Assembly: GCA_025201845.1 (NCBI GenBank)
Contig: MU603931.1
Location: forward strand, 181,047 to 245,046
DNA: 64,000 bases
Origin: Martensiomyces pterosporus
Taxonomy: Eukaryota > Kickxellomycota > Kickxellomycetes > Kickxellales > Kickxellaceae
Reading direction: 5' to 3'
Notes under the pieces: generated by a model
The model's input: the letters and a program-made list of their open reading frames with translations, nothing else
What the model was told of the DNA's origin: nothing
Databases searched by the model: none
Position numbers and translations under genes: made by a program
Part shown: piece by piece, positions 28,316 through 38,894 of the stretch
Position numbering within the stretch: the first letter of the stretch is position 1
Layout of the letters: every line of letters begins with the position of its first letter

Positions 28316-29842
28316 ATGCGCGACAGCAATTTGGGTGCTGCGTCGGCCACATACAACGATGTCACCCGCAGGAACCTGGAGCCGCTCTTTGACGGCATCC
28401 GTGCCGAGATATCCAAAGCAAAATTCATAGCCGTCGACACGGAATTCACCGGCCTCGTGCTGAGCAATGCGTCCGAGGTCTTCCGCCTTAACACGTCCGA
28501 ATGGGTAACCAGGGCAACCAACATGGAAGAAAAGTACAAGGCCATGGCCAACATCGCAAAGACGCACTCCCTGGTCTCCATCGGCCTAAGCACCTTTTCA
28601 AAGCGACATAACCGGCCCGGTAGCTTCAACGTGAACAACTTCAACTTTACTCTGCAGGCGCAGAACTCGCACCTGATTAACCCCAGCAGCCTGGCGTTTT
28701 TGGCGCAGAACGGGTTCGATCTGGGCAGACAGGCCATGGAGGGGATTCGGTATTTTAGTGGACCCAATCCAAGACCCGTGCAGGTGAAAACCACGGCGGT
28801 AAACAGGGAGGGCGAGTTGATCCGCGAGGTGTTTTTGGATGTTATCAGGGCAAGAGTGCCCCTCGTTGTGCATAACGGCTTGTTCGATCTCGTGTATCTG
28901 TACCAGTCGTTCTTTGGGCCGCTGCCGGACACGTACGATTCGTTTGCCTATGACTTGTTCGAGATGTTCCCCGGAGGGGTGTATGACACGAAGTATATTG
29001 CAGAGTCGCTGAGTCCGGGGACTGCGTCGTATCTGGCGTACTTGTTCCACAAGAGTGAGCGCATCCAGAAGCGGCGCCGGGACTCGGGTGAGCCTGCTGT
29101 TAATGCGCGCCTCAAGAGCAGACTGAAGTACGATGTGCCAGAGGAGAATCAGCAGCCCAGCCAGCTTTTTGTTGGAAACGACTCGAGCAGGCCATACTGC
29201 GAGCAATTCGCCGACCATGGCCACTGCCGGTATGGAAAGAGGTGCTCCAGATCCCACGATATCAATTTTATCCTGGACTGCCAAGAGCGCGAGCAGCAGA
29301 GGACTAGTGCTGCCGAAACAAAGGAAGAGAGTGGCAAGGATGGGGACGCAGAGGAGAGCGGTAGTGGCAGTGGCAGTGGCAGTGGCAGTAGCAGTGGATC
29401 TGAGCAAGGGAACAAGCGAAAGCGCGACAGCAGCGCAGAAGATCAGAGCATCGAATCGAGCAAGATCCTGGCTGCCCTGGTGGAGAACGCTTCGCGGAAG
29501 CGTATCAAGCCAACAGAGCCCGCCAAATCCCCTGAATCTGCACAGTCCTCCCAGAGCACTGCCACATCTGCTGCCACATCCACTGCCGCAGCAGGCCAAG
29601 AAACAAACATGTACCATACGGCTGCTTACGACGCCTTTATGACTGGGTACATTTTTGCCTCGTACCGTATCCTGCTAGGCGAAAAGATCGGCGAGCACAT
29701 AAACAAGGTGTACCTGATGGGCAGGCCGGGCCAGCCACTCCTCGTCAAGGCAGGCATGTTCTCCAGCAACTCGATCACCTACCGGCAGACGATGCCTCTT
29801 GTCGAAAAGGCCAGCGACATGCGGCTCAAAGAGCGGCCGTAG
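28316..29842 (+). CDS. TOE1: TOE1-like DEDD 3' exoribonuclease with CCCH zinc finger
   Basis: One exon, 508 residues from ATG 28316; an in-frame ATG at 28181 would add 45 unlikely residues. The Pop2/CAF1-type nuclease domain starts FIAVDTEFTGL (acidic pair D41/E43). It continues with EEKYKAMANIAKTHSLVSIG, LVVHNGLFDLVYLYQSFF and FPGGVYDTKYIAES, giving the DEDD acids. A CCCH zinc finger (C-x8-C-x5-C-x3-H) begins CEQFADHGHC. After a Ser/Gly-rich acidic linker and a basic KRKRD patch, the C-terminus AYDAFMTGYIFASY and NKVYLMG matches human TOE1 closely. TOE1 trims the 3' ends of snRNAs and other small RNAs in Cajal bodies and nucleus. Budding yeast lacks it. Confidence 0.9.
   Translation: MRDSNLGAASATYNDVTRRNLEPLFDGIRAEISKAKFIAVDTEFTGLVLSNASEVFRLNTSEWVTRATNMEEKYKAMANIAKTHSLVSIGLSTFSKRHNRPGSFNVNNFNFTLQAQNSHLINPSSLAFLAQNGFDLGRQAMEGIRYFSGPNPRPVQVKTTAVNREGELIREVFLDVIRARVPLVVHNGLFDLVYLYQSFFGPLPDTYDSFAYDLFEMFPGGVYDTKYIAESLSPGTASYLAYLFHKSERIQKRRRDSGEPAVNARLKSRLKYDVPEENQQPSQLFVGNDSSRPYCEQFADHGHCRYGKRCSRSHDINFILDCQEREQQRTSAAETKEESGKDGDAEESGSGSGSGSGSSSGSEQGNKRKRDSSAEDQSIESSKILAALVENASRKRIKPTEPAKSPESAQSSQSTATSAATSTAAAGQETNMYHTAAYDAFMTGYIFASYRILLGEKIGEHINKVYLMGRPGQPLLVKAGMFSSNSITYRQTMPLVEKASDMRLKERP
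29361..29400 (+). repeat. AGTGGC hexamer repeat encoding Ser-Gly
   Basis: About six near-perfect AGTGGC units inside TOE1 encode an (SG)n linker between the zinc finger and the C-terminal domain. It is in frame and probably length-variable. Confidence 0.8.
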
Positions 29843-30209
29843 CAGCGGTGCTCGCAGAAACACCGGCTCTTAAGTGCATCTCATAGATTATGCGTGATCG
29901 ATCTGGCGATTAGATTCATGAAAATTTCTCTGCACCCAACAAAAAACACGGGGCAGCCATTGGGGCTGAGGCCGACGTGTGCTGGGCTCGATCAGGCTGT
30001 GCGAAGGCGAGAGCATGCTCTGGCTTGCCTCTCTGCGCACAAAATTTTTCCTGGCTGAATTTGTTACTCCTCCCTCTTGTTCTCATTTCCTTGCTTGCAA
30101 AAGACGTGACTCAGGGGAGCTCTGTATTTCGCAGCGACCGGCCTAGCAACCACTACACCCTTCTCTTCTCCCTCTACATACACATATCCCCGACAAAAGG
30201 AAACAAAAA
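29843..30209. promoter_or_regulatory. NOP58 promoter region
   Basis: No gene is seen. It contains TGACTCA at 30107-30113, a perfect Gcn4/AP-1-type bZIP core, about 95 bp before the NOP58 ATG, and an A-rich leader (CAAAAAATG) at the start codon. Confidence 0.45.
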
Positions 30210-31757
30210 ATGCTCGTTCTTTACGAAACCGCCGCTGGCTACGCTCTTTTCAAGCTGCTCGACGAGAGCAAGCTCACCAAGGGCGACGATCTCCACAAGG
30301 AGTTTGCGACCCCCGATGCCGCAAACAAGTCGGTGAAGCTCCAGGCGTTCCACAAGTTTGAGAACACTGTCGACGCGCTGTCCGCGGTCACCGCTCTTGT
30401 CGAGGGCAAGATCTCGAAGAACCTGAAGCAGTTCCTGACCACCGACGTCAGCGAGAAGGAGTGGAAGAAGGAGAAGCTCGCTGTTGCCGATTCGAAGCTC
30501 GCCAGCTCTATCTCCAAGAAGCTCGGCATCAAGGTCGTTGCCGACTCCTCGGTCAACGAGCTCTACCGCGGAATTCGCAGCCAGATCGAGTCGCTCCTCA
30601 CCGGCGTTCCCGCCGCCGACATGGCTGCTATGGAGCTTGGTCTCTCGCACTCTCTGTCGCGCTACAAGCTCAAGTTCTCGCCCGACAAGGTCGACACCAT
30701 GATTGTGCAGGCCATCTCGCTTCTGGATGACCTCGACAAGGAGCTCAACACATACGCCATGCGCGTCAAGGAGTGGTACGGCTGGCACTTCCCCGAGATG
30801 GCCAAGATCATCAACGACAACCTCGCCTACGCCAAGGTCATCAAGAAGGTTGGCTTCCGCACCAACATGAGCGCGACCGACCTTGGCGAGGTCCTCCCCG
30901 AGGAGCTCGAGACTGAGATCAAGGAGGCTGCCGAGATCTCCATGGGTACCGAGATCAGCGACGAGGATCTCCTTAACATCACTGCCCTCTGCGACCAGGT
31001 CATTTCGATCACCGAGTACCGCACCCAGCTGTACGAGTATCTCAAGAACCGCATGTTCGCCATTGCCCCCAACCTCACCGCTCTTGTTGGTGAGCTCGTT
31101 GGTGCCCGCCTCATTGCCCACGCCGGCTCCCTGATGACCCTCGCCAAGTACCCTGCCTCGACCATCCAGATCCTTGGTGCCGAGAAGGCTCTGTTCCGCG
31201 CCCTCAAGACCAAGCACGACACGCCCAAGTACGGCCTCATCTACCACGCCTCGCTTGTTGGCCAGGCGGGTCCCAAGGCCAAGGGTAAGATTGCGCGCCT
31301 CACAGCCACCAAGGCGTCGATCTCTGTCCGTGTCGATGCGCTGGGCGAGTCCGACTCGGCTGAGGTTGGAATTGACAGCCGCGTCAAGGTCGAGAACCGC
31401 CTGCGCCAGCTTGAGGGCCGCTTTGCCGCCAAGGCTGCTCGCGCTGACCGCGCTGCTGCTCCCAACAGCAGACAGCCCAAGAAGTTCGAGAAGACCGAGG
31501 CTTCTGCCTACAACGCTGCCTCGGACGTCGTCATGACCTCTGCTCCCTCCAGCGAGAAGAAGCGCAAGGCGTCTGACGATGATGAGGAGTCTGCTGATGA
31601 GTCGGATAGCGACGATGAGGAGAAGAAGGCCAAGAAGGAGAAGAAGGCCAAGAAGGAGAAGAAGTCCAAGGACGAGAAGAAGGACAAGAAGGAAAAGAAG
31701 TCCAAGGACGAGAAGAAGGACAAGAAGAGCAAGAAGGACAAGAGGAGCAAGGACTAG
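30210..31757 (+). CDS. NOP58: box C/D snoRNP core protein Nop58
   Basis: One exon, 515 residues, as expected. The N-terminal NOP5NT domain (MLVLYETAAGYALFKLLDE) is followed by the coiled-coil/NOSIC region (LGLSHSLSRYKLKFSPDKVD, VKEWYGWHFPEM). The Nop domain has NLTALVGELVGARLIAHAGS and STIQILGAEKALFRALK, then KYGLIYHASLVGQA. The tail is lysine-rich with repeated KKEKK and KDEKKDKK. The Nop5 domain binds box C/D snoRNAs and 15.5K/Snu13; the complex guides 2'-O-methylation and early pre-rRNA processing in the nucleolus. The KKE/D tail separates it from Nop56. Coding bias is strong, consistent with high expression. Confidence 0.95.
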   Translation: MLVLYETAAGYALFKLLDESKLTKGDDLHKEFATPDAANKSVKLQAFHKFENTVDALSAVTALVEGKISKNLKQFLTTDVSEKEWKKEKLAVADSKLASSISKKLGIKVVADSSVNELYRGIRSQIESLLTGVPAADMAAMELGLSHSLSRYKLKFSPDKVDTMIVQAISLLDDLDKELNTYAMRVKEWYGWHFPEMAKIINDNLAYAKVIKKVGFRTNMSATDLGEVLPEELETEIKEAAEISMGTEISDEDLLNITALCDQVISITEYRTQLYEYLKNRMFAIAPNLTALVGELVGARLIAHAGSLMTLAKYPASTIQILGAEKALFRALKTKHDTPKYGLIYHASLVGQAGPKAKGKIARLTATKASISVRVDALGESDSAEVGIDSRVKVENRLRQLEGRFAAKAARADRAAAPNSRQPKKFEKTEASAYNAASDVVMTSAPSSEKKRKASDDDEESADESDSDDEEKKAKKEKKAKKEKKSKDEKKDKKEKKSKDEKKDKKSKKDKRSKD

Positions 31758-32026
31758 GCACTCTGTGCTCCTTTGCATCTCGAGTTCGGTGCAGCGTGCA
31801 AGTTGTCTTTATTTAGTTGTTCTTTTCCACCAAAAATAGCAAGTCTCCATACACCCGATTCTGGCTAGCTGTGTGGTGCATGTGTGCGGTGTATCGAGCA
31901 TCACCTGTGTGCCAGAATGTGTAGCTGGTCCTGGCGGGCCGGGCTTGTTCCAACATGTAGAAAAAGATAATTAGCAGCACGGAGCGAGAAGAAAAAGGGA
32001 AATGGCATGCGAGCAACAGCCAGGCT

Positions 32027-33116
32027 CTACCGCTCGTCGGGCTTGCCAGGGAGAACGGCGAGGTCAAGGGCCTTGAACTCGACCATGGCGAGCGAGTCGA
32101 AGAGCACATCAAAGATGATGAGCGCCCACTCAAAGAACGCATACTGGGTGTAGGCACCCGCGATCTTGTGAACCTTGTGGTTAAGGAAGAAGTAGATCAT
32201 CGGCACGATAGATCCAAAGAACAAGAAGCTAACCCACTTGCGGCGGTTCTTGTTGAGCACAAGCTCCTTGACATTGTGTGTGAACGGCGACTTGTCGCAG
32301 AGCTGGACCAGCAGAGTCATATAAGGGACGGTGAGAACCATGTACATAATCATCATGATGTCGTGGATGTCGTGGTCGTCGCCCGACGTCACATAAACCC
32401 AGCCGCCGCAGGTACACGTACGCAGGAACCCGATCCAGAAGAGAGCCTTGGCGCGCTTGGGTGCTGCGCGCACAGTAAGGATGTACCAGAAGATGTGCAG
32501 GAACAGGCGCGATGGACATGTCAGCGCAATGAGAACCTGGAACACGTTCCTGCCTGGGTATCTGTCGCCAATTGTTGCAGAGACCGATGGGAACCACTCG
32601 TCGGGGTAGCCGTAGTGCTCGTTCTGCACGATCTTGTAGTAGTGGAGCTTCCAGCCGATAACAAGCGCGCCCAGGAACGCAGCTACAGAAGCATGAATGA
32701 AATTGGTTGCGGTGGTTAGTGGGAGCCATCGATGCCTGGATTCCATGTCGCTTCGCCTCCGTTGCCAGCATCTATGCATGGCCGTGCCCTCTGTCGCTTA
32801 CCTGAGGCAAAGACTGTGTGGAGGAACGGAATCCACCAGCCGGTAACCTACACACATGCAGGATGAAAGCAGTAGCACGAAGGGCGATTGAGTATCAGCA
32901 TGGCAGGCGAATGCATACATGGCAGCCATCCCACCGAGGCGCGTAGCAGTGCGCGAATGGCCCCTTCTCTAGACAAGACCAGCTGCCTGCTGCCATGGAG
33001 CATGGCTGTTAGCGGTGCCTGTCTGCTTTGCTCACCTTGTTGAGTGCTCCGCCAGCTGCGAGGTGGAATTCACGGGCAAACCCGTTGGGCGAGTCATGTC
33101 TTAGGGTGCCTGCCAT
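32027..33116 (-). CDS. PGAP2-like (FRAG1/DRAM/Sfk1 family) GPI-anchor processing membrane protein
   Basis: Three exons: 33036-33116 (27 codons, MAGTLRHDSPNGF...), 32802-32847 (46 nt) and 32027-32682; 260 residues in consistent phase. Introns are 32848-33035 (GTGAGC...TGTAG) and 32683-32801 (GTAAGC...CTGTAG). Joining yields VTGWWIPFLHTVFASAAF running into LGALVIGWKLHYYK, the first membrane helix. The FRAG1 core follows: EWFPSVSATIGDRYPGRNVF, then FLHIFWYILTVRAA and further hydrophobic helices, about six in all. Family members act in the Golgi/ER in lipid remodelling of GPI anchors (PGAP2; N-terminal part of Cwh43). No Cwh43 C-terminal domain is present, so it resembles animal PGAP2 in size. 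It is divergent from the MFSD1-like gene. Confidence 0.85.
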
Positions 33117-34604
33117 TTTGCCGTGGTGCTCGCGATGAGAAACTGTCATTCAGCAATAATAACTGTTGGAAGCAGGGGAAACGCAAAAGAGAGAAGACCC
33201 TTTTGAGAGGCGCAAGAGCCCTCCTTTTTCTAAACAGCCATCCACGCTGCCCCTGAGTGCCAGTTGGCTGCTGCTTTTGCGGTGGGTGGGGGACAAATCG
33301 CAAGGTGGCGTGGGGCGGAAAGTGCGGAAAACGCAACGCCGCGTCCACACGTGGCCCCAGCCCAAAACAAAGCTGTCTCGGGCTGCACCGCAAAACCACT
33401 GGTCTGACGCGCCACGCCCTGGGCGAGGGCTTTCTCCATGAAGCCTCACATTTATGTCAGTGCACCAGCCCGATGAGCCCTTTGTGCCCGTCGATTTCTC
33501 TGTGGTTCTTGCGTGTTACAAATGTGGGAGAGCAATGTGGCAACCGCAGCCTGTGCTTTCCCTCTCCGTTCTGGAGAGCTTGCGCTAGGAGGCATGCCAA
33601 CGCTCCTCAGAGTAGGGAGGCGCCCTCTATTTGCTTAGCTAAGGCGCCGCCCTTAGTGTTGGACCTAACACCCACCCTTCTTATCTTGGACGGCGCAGCA
33701 AGCCGTGGTAGCGCTCCCGATCGGAGCAGATGTCTCGCACTTGCAATGCCACTGCAGACCAGCCGTCTGTGCTTGGTCTCCTGTCCTCTAGATAGCTCGT
33801 TGCAGAGCACATCGGCTCAATTGCCACGGAGTTGCATGGGACTGTGGCATGCTGCTAGTAAGGAACAGCAAGCAAACTAAACAGACATGTGCAGCTCCGC
33901 ACGGACATCCTCCGGACATCCGCGAGAGATAGTCGCTGCACACGGAAGCCTGCGCCGCCCAGGAGAGTCCGTAGACAGCCACCCAAGCGCCGCCGTGACC
34001 CCTTTCTGCCGACCAAGCGGGGTGGGCCTGCAAAGCTCCGTAAACTCCAGGCCGTGGCTGGCAAGCAGCCTCGGGAGACTGGACATGCCGTCTGCTGCGT
34101 CAGCTTGGTGTTTCCCGTGCGGGTTGCACCCCCCCCCATGCAGTTACAGCAGGCAGAGAGAGGCAGGACGGTCGGAATTCCCTATCAGCCTGCAGCCCCG
34201 ACACAGCTCTACTACGCTGCGGCTGTACCCATGCTGACATGCAGCTGCGAGATATTGAAACACCAGAGCAGAGTTTGTGCGCCCACCATCCCTTGTTTTT
34301 GCTGCTGCCTCCCCCACACAGGCGACACAAACACGCTAAACTGTCGTTATTATTAGGACACAAGTAGCGTTGCTACTGACGCTGACGCAGATCAATTGGG
34401 GTATATCCACCCTCCATTTCGGCCCTCCAGGCGTGGCAGTATAGACATTGACGATATTAAAAATGCACTGCTTGCTTTTTGCAGCTCTATGTAGAGCATG
34501 CTCGGCCTTTCCTGGGTTCTGCTCCCTCTTTGCACCTGTCAGCGCACCTTCTCGCTGTTAGCTCGCGCATTTCCCTCTTCACAGCATACAATAGCCTAGC
34601 CAGT
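33117..34604. other. 1.5-kb divergent intergenic region, PGAP2 / MFSD1-like
   Basis: No convincing gene on either strand. It contains a C10 homopolymer at about 34129-34138. The length is unusual for this window, where most divergent spacers are 0.3-1 kb, so an unrecognised small RNA or gene is possible. Confidence 0.45.
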
Positions 34605-36491
34605 ATGAACACGCAGCGCTTCCGGAGACCCAGAGTGACCAGGCTGCACATGGTGCAAGCTGCTGTGTTGTTGATCATTGTGCTAATGAGCTGTAAGTAC
34701 ACATCCCCCACCAGGCAGCACAAGAGTTCGCAGGTTCTGTTCTCAAAAGCCCTCCTCGGGCTCCCTCGATTCAATTGATGATACATAGGGGGGAAACGGA
34801 TGGGGTCCTCTCTGATGTCGCCATTGAAGAGCACGCTGAAGCACGAGCTTGGCATCAACAACACCCAGTGGGCGTCGCTCATCTCGATGGTATGGGTAGT
34901 CAGCACCATCACGCCGTTCGTGGCCGGTCTTGTAATCGATATAATGGGGGCGCCTCTCGCCGGAGCCATCTCGCTCCTGCTCATTCTGGCAGGCAACGGT
35001 ATATGCGGCATAGCAGTTGCAACACGCCAGCTCGGCGTGTTCCTTGTTGGCCGCGCAATATACAGTCTAGGCGGCGGCGCTGTGCTCTTGGTGGGCGAGG
35101 TCATCATGCTCAAATGGTTCAAGGGCAGGTCGCTGCCCATTGCCTTTGGGTGCGCCTCGACTATCGGTGGAATCATGTCGTTCTCAGGACCAGCCACGGT
35201 TACCGCAATCCTGAGTAAGAACGCAAAGGTTGCCATCCCGTTTTGGCTGGCCACCGGTCTCTCGGCATTCGGGCTGCTATGCTTTGGATTTTACGCCATC
35301 ATCCATTACTCCCACTATGCCCAGGACATTGAAGCATTCGATGGGGGAAAATGCGGCTCAGACGATGGCGGAAGCCTAGCAAAGGTCATGTCAATAGGCG
35401 AGTCGCCGTATGGTGTAGAACAAAGCGGAAAAGCCGCTGCCGCTACAGCAGCTGCTATTGGCGATGCCGATACCAAGAATATGAGCGAAACCTCAGAGAA
35501 ACCGCTCGTAAGAATCTACTCCGGCACAGACAAGTCCAGCACGCATCCAGCAGAGGGCACGAATCTCGTAGCTCCACCCACAGACACAGCCACCCCAGCA
35601 GCAGCAAGCAGGGGGCTCCTTGGTCGCTTGTGGGCCAAGCTGCGGTGGCTATTCTTTGGGCTCGCTGCTCTGCCCGAGTCCTACTGGCACGTCCTGCTCT
35701 GCATCTCGGTCCAAGGCACGCTGTTCATTCCTTTGCACGAGATCATCCCCGAGATGATGGAGACTGAATGGTCGTACTCGCGCGCCGAAGCAAGCAGGCT
35801 GTTTGTCTACCTCCATATAATCCCCATCGTCCTGCACATCTCTCTCGGCATATTCATCAACCGCTTTGGCCACAGAATCAACATATTCTTTGTTGGCTCG
35901 GTTCTCATATTCGTCGCTTCGGTGTTCACCACGTTCGTTAGAAGGATCCCGATCCTTCTGTCGCTCATCTTGATGAACCTTAGCGGTTCGTTTGTGCCAG
36001 CATCCATATTCTCGCTGATGAATATTGTCATCGACAACGGCGAGATTGCTGGGGCGGCTCTTGGCCTAATACGCTCGGCCGAGTTTGCCAGCGTCACGCT
36101 GATGGAGATGCTCGACGGCCTGCTCCAGGATGCTGACCACAACCGCTACGACACGGTGCTCGTCGGGCTCGTAGTGTTTGCCGGCATACTCTTGGTTGTC
36201 GCATTCGTGAGTCTGGTCGTGGACTACACAGTAAATGGCGGTATAATGAACTCGGCCAACCCTTACAGCAAACTGAAGCCTATCTGTCCTTTCCAAGCAG
36301 ACACTGGAAGCAAGGCCGGCGCAGAGAAATTCGGTGAGCGCGATTCAGAGTCACAAACGCAGGAATCCCTGGCACCAACAGCCAGCATTCCGATAGATAT
36401 CCCAAAAAGGAGGTATTACTACATTGGCACGATCGGTGTGCTTCTTGTGGCTGCATGGGGGTTGTTCATTCTGTCGCTGTCAAGGATGTGA
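34605..36491 (+). CDS. MFS transporter, MFSD1-like
   Basis: Two exons: 34605-34692 and 34789-36491, 596 residues. The 96-nt intron (GTAAGT...CATAG) interrupts the first membrane helix; joined, it reads LLIIVLMSWGKRMGSSLMSP. Major facilitator features: about 12 hydrophobic helices in two halves separated by a hydrophilic loop (about 205-290). The loop 2-3 region reads VAGLVIDIMGAPLAG and the second-half counterpart reads GIFINRFGHRINIFFVGS. The N-terminal TLKHELGINNTQWASLISM resembles MFSD1, a lysosomal dipeptide transporter of animals and protists. Yeasts lack a clear equivalent. A last hydrophobic stretch (YYYIGTIGVLLVAAWGLFIL) lies at the C-terminus. Substrate specificity is not readable from sequence. 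Confidence 0.78.
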
Positions 36492-36587
36492 CGGCGAAGA
36501 CTCCCACACACCTCTTTTTTTTTTATGCAAGCCCATCCATTGTCTTAGCGTCCCCACTGGGACGGTGTTTGACATTTATATTTCTGC

Positions 36588-38589
36588 TTAGCTCATATGG
36601 CGTGGATAAAACTTGAAGTCAACAGAGTGCTCCTCCGCTGCGGTGCTGCCGCTGCCAGCGGCGGCGGTATATAGAACGTTGTTTACATCGCCGCCTCTAC
36701 TGAGGCTTCTTCCTGCCGAGCAATCAGATCGGCTAGACAGCGGAATGTGTGTCCTGGACCTATTCACTCGCAGCATCTCACGGCACGATCTGCTTGGTGC
36801 GAACAGCTGCGATCGATTGCTGAATGGGTACGGTGGCGGAAGCTCTGCTCTAGGCACATACTCTGGCAACGTGTCGACACTGTCCCTGCTTGTATCCTCT
36901 CTGTTTATATCTGCAGAGTGCTGCAGGTTCCTAGCTGGACAGCCGATGCGATGCAGGCTGTTCCCAAAGTCCGACACGGTTATATCGCCAACGTTGCGCT
37001 GGGTCGCCATGTCCTGAGACCCAAAGAAGTTGCTTCCAAATGCCGACAGTGTCCCAAACGATATATTGGGAATGGGGAAGATGGAGTCGTTGTATTCGTC
37101 CCGCTCATCCATATAGCCGCAAAAGTCATCGGCAAGCTCGTCAGTTGGTGGGCGCTGTTCTACTTGCTCCGAAATGTCTTTTATGCACTCGTTGATGGAG
37201 TCGATCAGGAGGCGTGATGACCCGGCTGCCGGAAGAGAGCTGTCCTGCGCAACTTCGGGATCCTGCGAGTGAACGACCCTGTCTTCTTGCTTGCCGTTGC
37301 ATATGCTCGGTTCGCGGCACGAGAGAGAGTCCCGCCATGGCCGCTGCTGGTACTGCTCCTGCTGGTGCTGCTCTTGATTCTGCGGCCATGACTTTGGGAC
37401 AAAGGGGCTGTTCAGGTAGGCTGAATTGGCATGGCTAGAAATGGGCATTCCGGCATCCTGCTCCCTGCGCACAAGCTCAGCAGTGTCACGCATGCCATTA
37501 TCGCTTAAGGAGAACTTCATATGGCTGCTCGCAGAAGTGCGCAGGCTGGCATGGGCCACAGTATCGCTGAGGGATGTGCTGGCACGGGCACTAGCCGGAG
37601 TAGACCGCGCTGCTTGCGGCTGGCTCTTTGAGCTTGGCTGAATGCGGTGGGTACTTGCACTCTGGAGCACCTTTGTCTCGGAATGCGCAATAGCTACAAA
37701 CGCTCGAGCATGCAGAATTAACGATACAAGCAAAATTAAGCTGACATCTGGAAAGAGGAGAGGCAGGTGGGTGATGTCGCGTGGAACACTCGCAGCATGC
37801 AGCATGCTCTCGAAATTGACTGCGGCGTGCGCAGAATAAGCGGAGGTGTGGGGCAGGTGTGCAGTAGAGCTGCACTTGGCCAAAAAAAAAGGGGGAACCC
37901 AGCCTGCAAGCAGCACGCCGAACAAAGAGGGGAACAGTGCGCCAAACTGCTGCTGCTCACTTACCGGCGCTGCCCGATGCGACGGCCTTTCCCTTGTTGA
38001 ATATGCCCAGGTGTCGACTCCCATTCCTCGCACTTGGTAGCCTGGCCATGATAGCACCTAGATGCATGGTGCCCTCATTGTCGCTTGTTCTCCCATGTCT
38101 GTTTGGCGGTGCCTCCATATCTGGCTGCTGCTCCTTTGGCCGCTTGGCAGAGGGAATGCGCAGGCTCCGTCTCATGCTCCTTCGACCATTTCGCCGCTGG
38201 CACTGAGTCTGCCCCTCTGCCGGCTCACCGCCAGCACGAGTGGCAAGTTGGTTAAGCATGTGCTGCTCCTCTGTGCTGCTGCAGACAGCGGACTTGCTTG
38301 CTGCCACCCCGCCGCCAGAATTAGGTGTGCGCGACTCGCTGTAAATGTCGGGCTTTGGCAGACTCTCCTGAGTGTAGTTTAGCTGGCAGTCAATGTACTT
38401 GAATATGTGGTCCAGCTTCTCCTTTGGCATCCGCGGGTGCTGGGCAGCTGGCTCCAAGCTGCTGCTGTTCTCGCTCTCCAGAGGCTCTGTTGAGGTATCT
38501 CCGCGCTCCTGAGCGAGGAGCTGCATGTGCTGGCCGAGTGCCTGCTCTGTGAGCGGCTGTGCCGCCGTCACTGGGAGGCGGATACTCAT
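36588..38589 (-). CDS. uncharacterised, largely disordered PPxY-containing protein
   Basis: I do not recognise this gene. Exon 1 is 37965-38589 (start MSIRLPVTAAQPLTEQALGQ), with donor GTAAGT. The last exon ends at 36588. Phase fits three acceptors; the one giving exon 2 at 36588-37693 (TTTGTAG, 576 residues) removes a hydrophobic stretch. Earlier acceptors (after CTTGCAG near 37910, or CTTTCCAG near 37740) would keep LILLVSLILHARAFVAI as a possible membrane segment. Composition is Ser/Gln/Arg-rich with basic patches (RRNGRRSMRRSLR) and a Gln-rich run. The C-terminal half has LPEYVPRAELPPPYPF, holding a PPxY motif that in fungi can recruit WW-domain proteins such as the Rsp5 ubiquitin ligase. 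Function unknown. Confidence 0.6.
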
Positions 38590-38894
38590 CTGGTGGAGTG
38601 TAGAGTAGAAAGCGTGGCTGTCTGCACAATTGTATATTGTGAACAAGAGAGACAAAAGAAGTAGAGGCAAGGTGTGCGTAGAGTGCCAAAATCAACGGGT
38701 GTGGCATTCATGAGAAGATAAACAAGTAATTGGAGACGGCTGGTTTGCTCCTCGCTCGGCTGACCGCGTGCATCGGGTCTATTGCCTGGTGTTGCGCGCT
38801 GATATCTAGGGAGCGCCATCGCTCTCCCCCACATCCGCCCATGCCACCCCCCTCCCCGCACGCGTTCGGCAAAGAGACAGCCACCTGCAGCAAG
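38590..38894. other. intergenic upstream of the PPxY gene
   Basis: 305 bp holding the PPxY-gene promoter and the 3' end of the minus-strand MDR gene. Nothing distinctive is seen. Confidence 0.5.

Noticed and set aside
30174..31778. Minus-strand 534-codon frame opposite NOP58
   Set aside because: Antisense of a highly biased gene; the apparent leucine repeats come from the lysine-rich tail read backwards.
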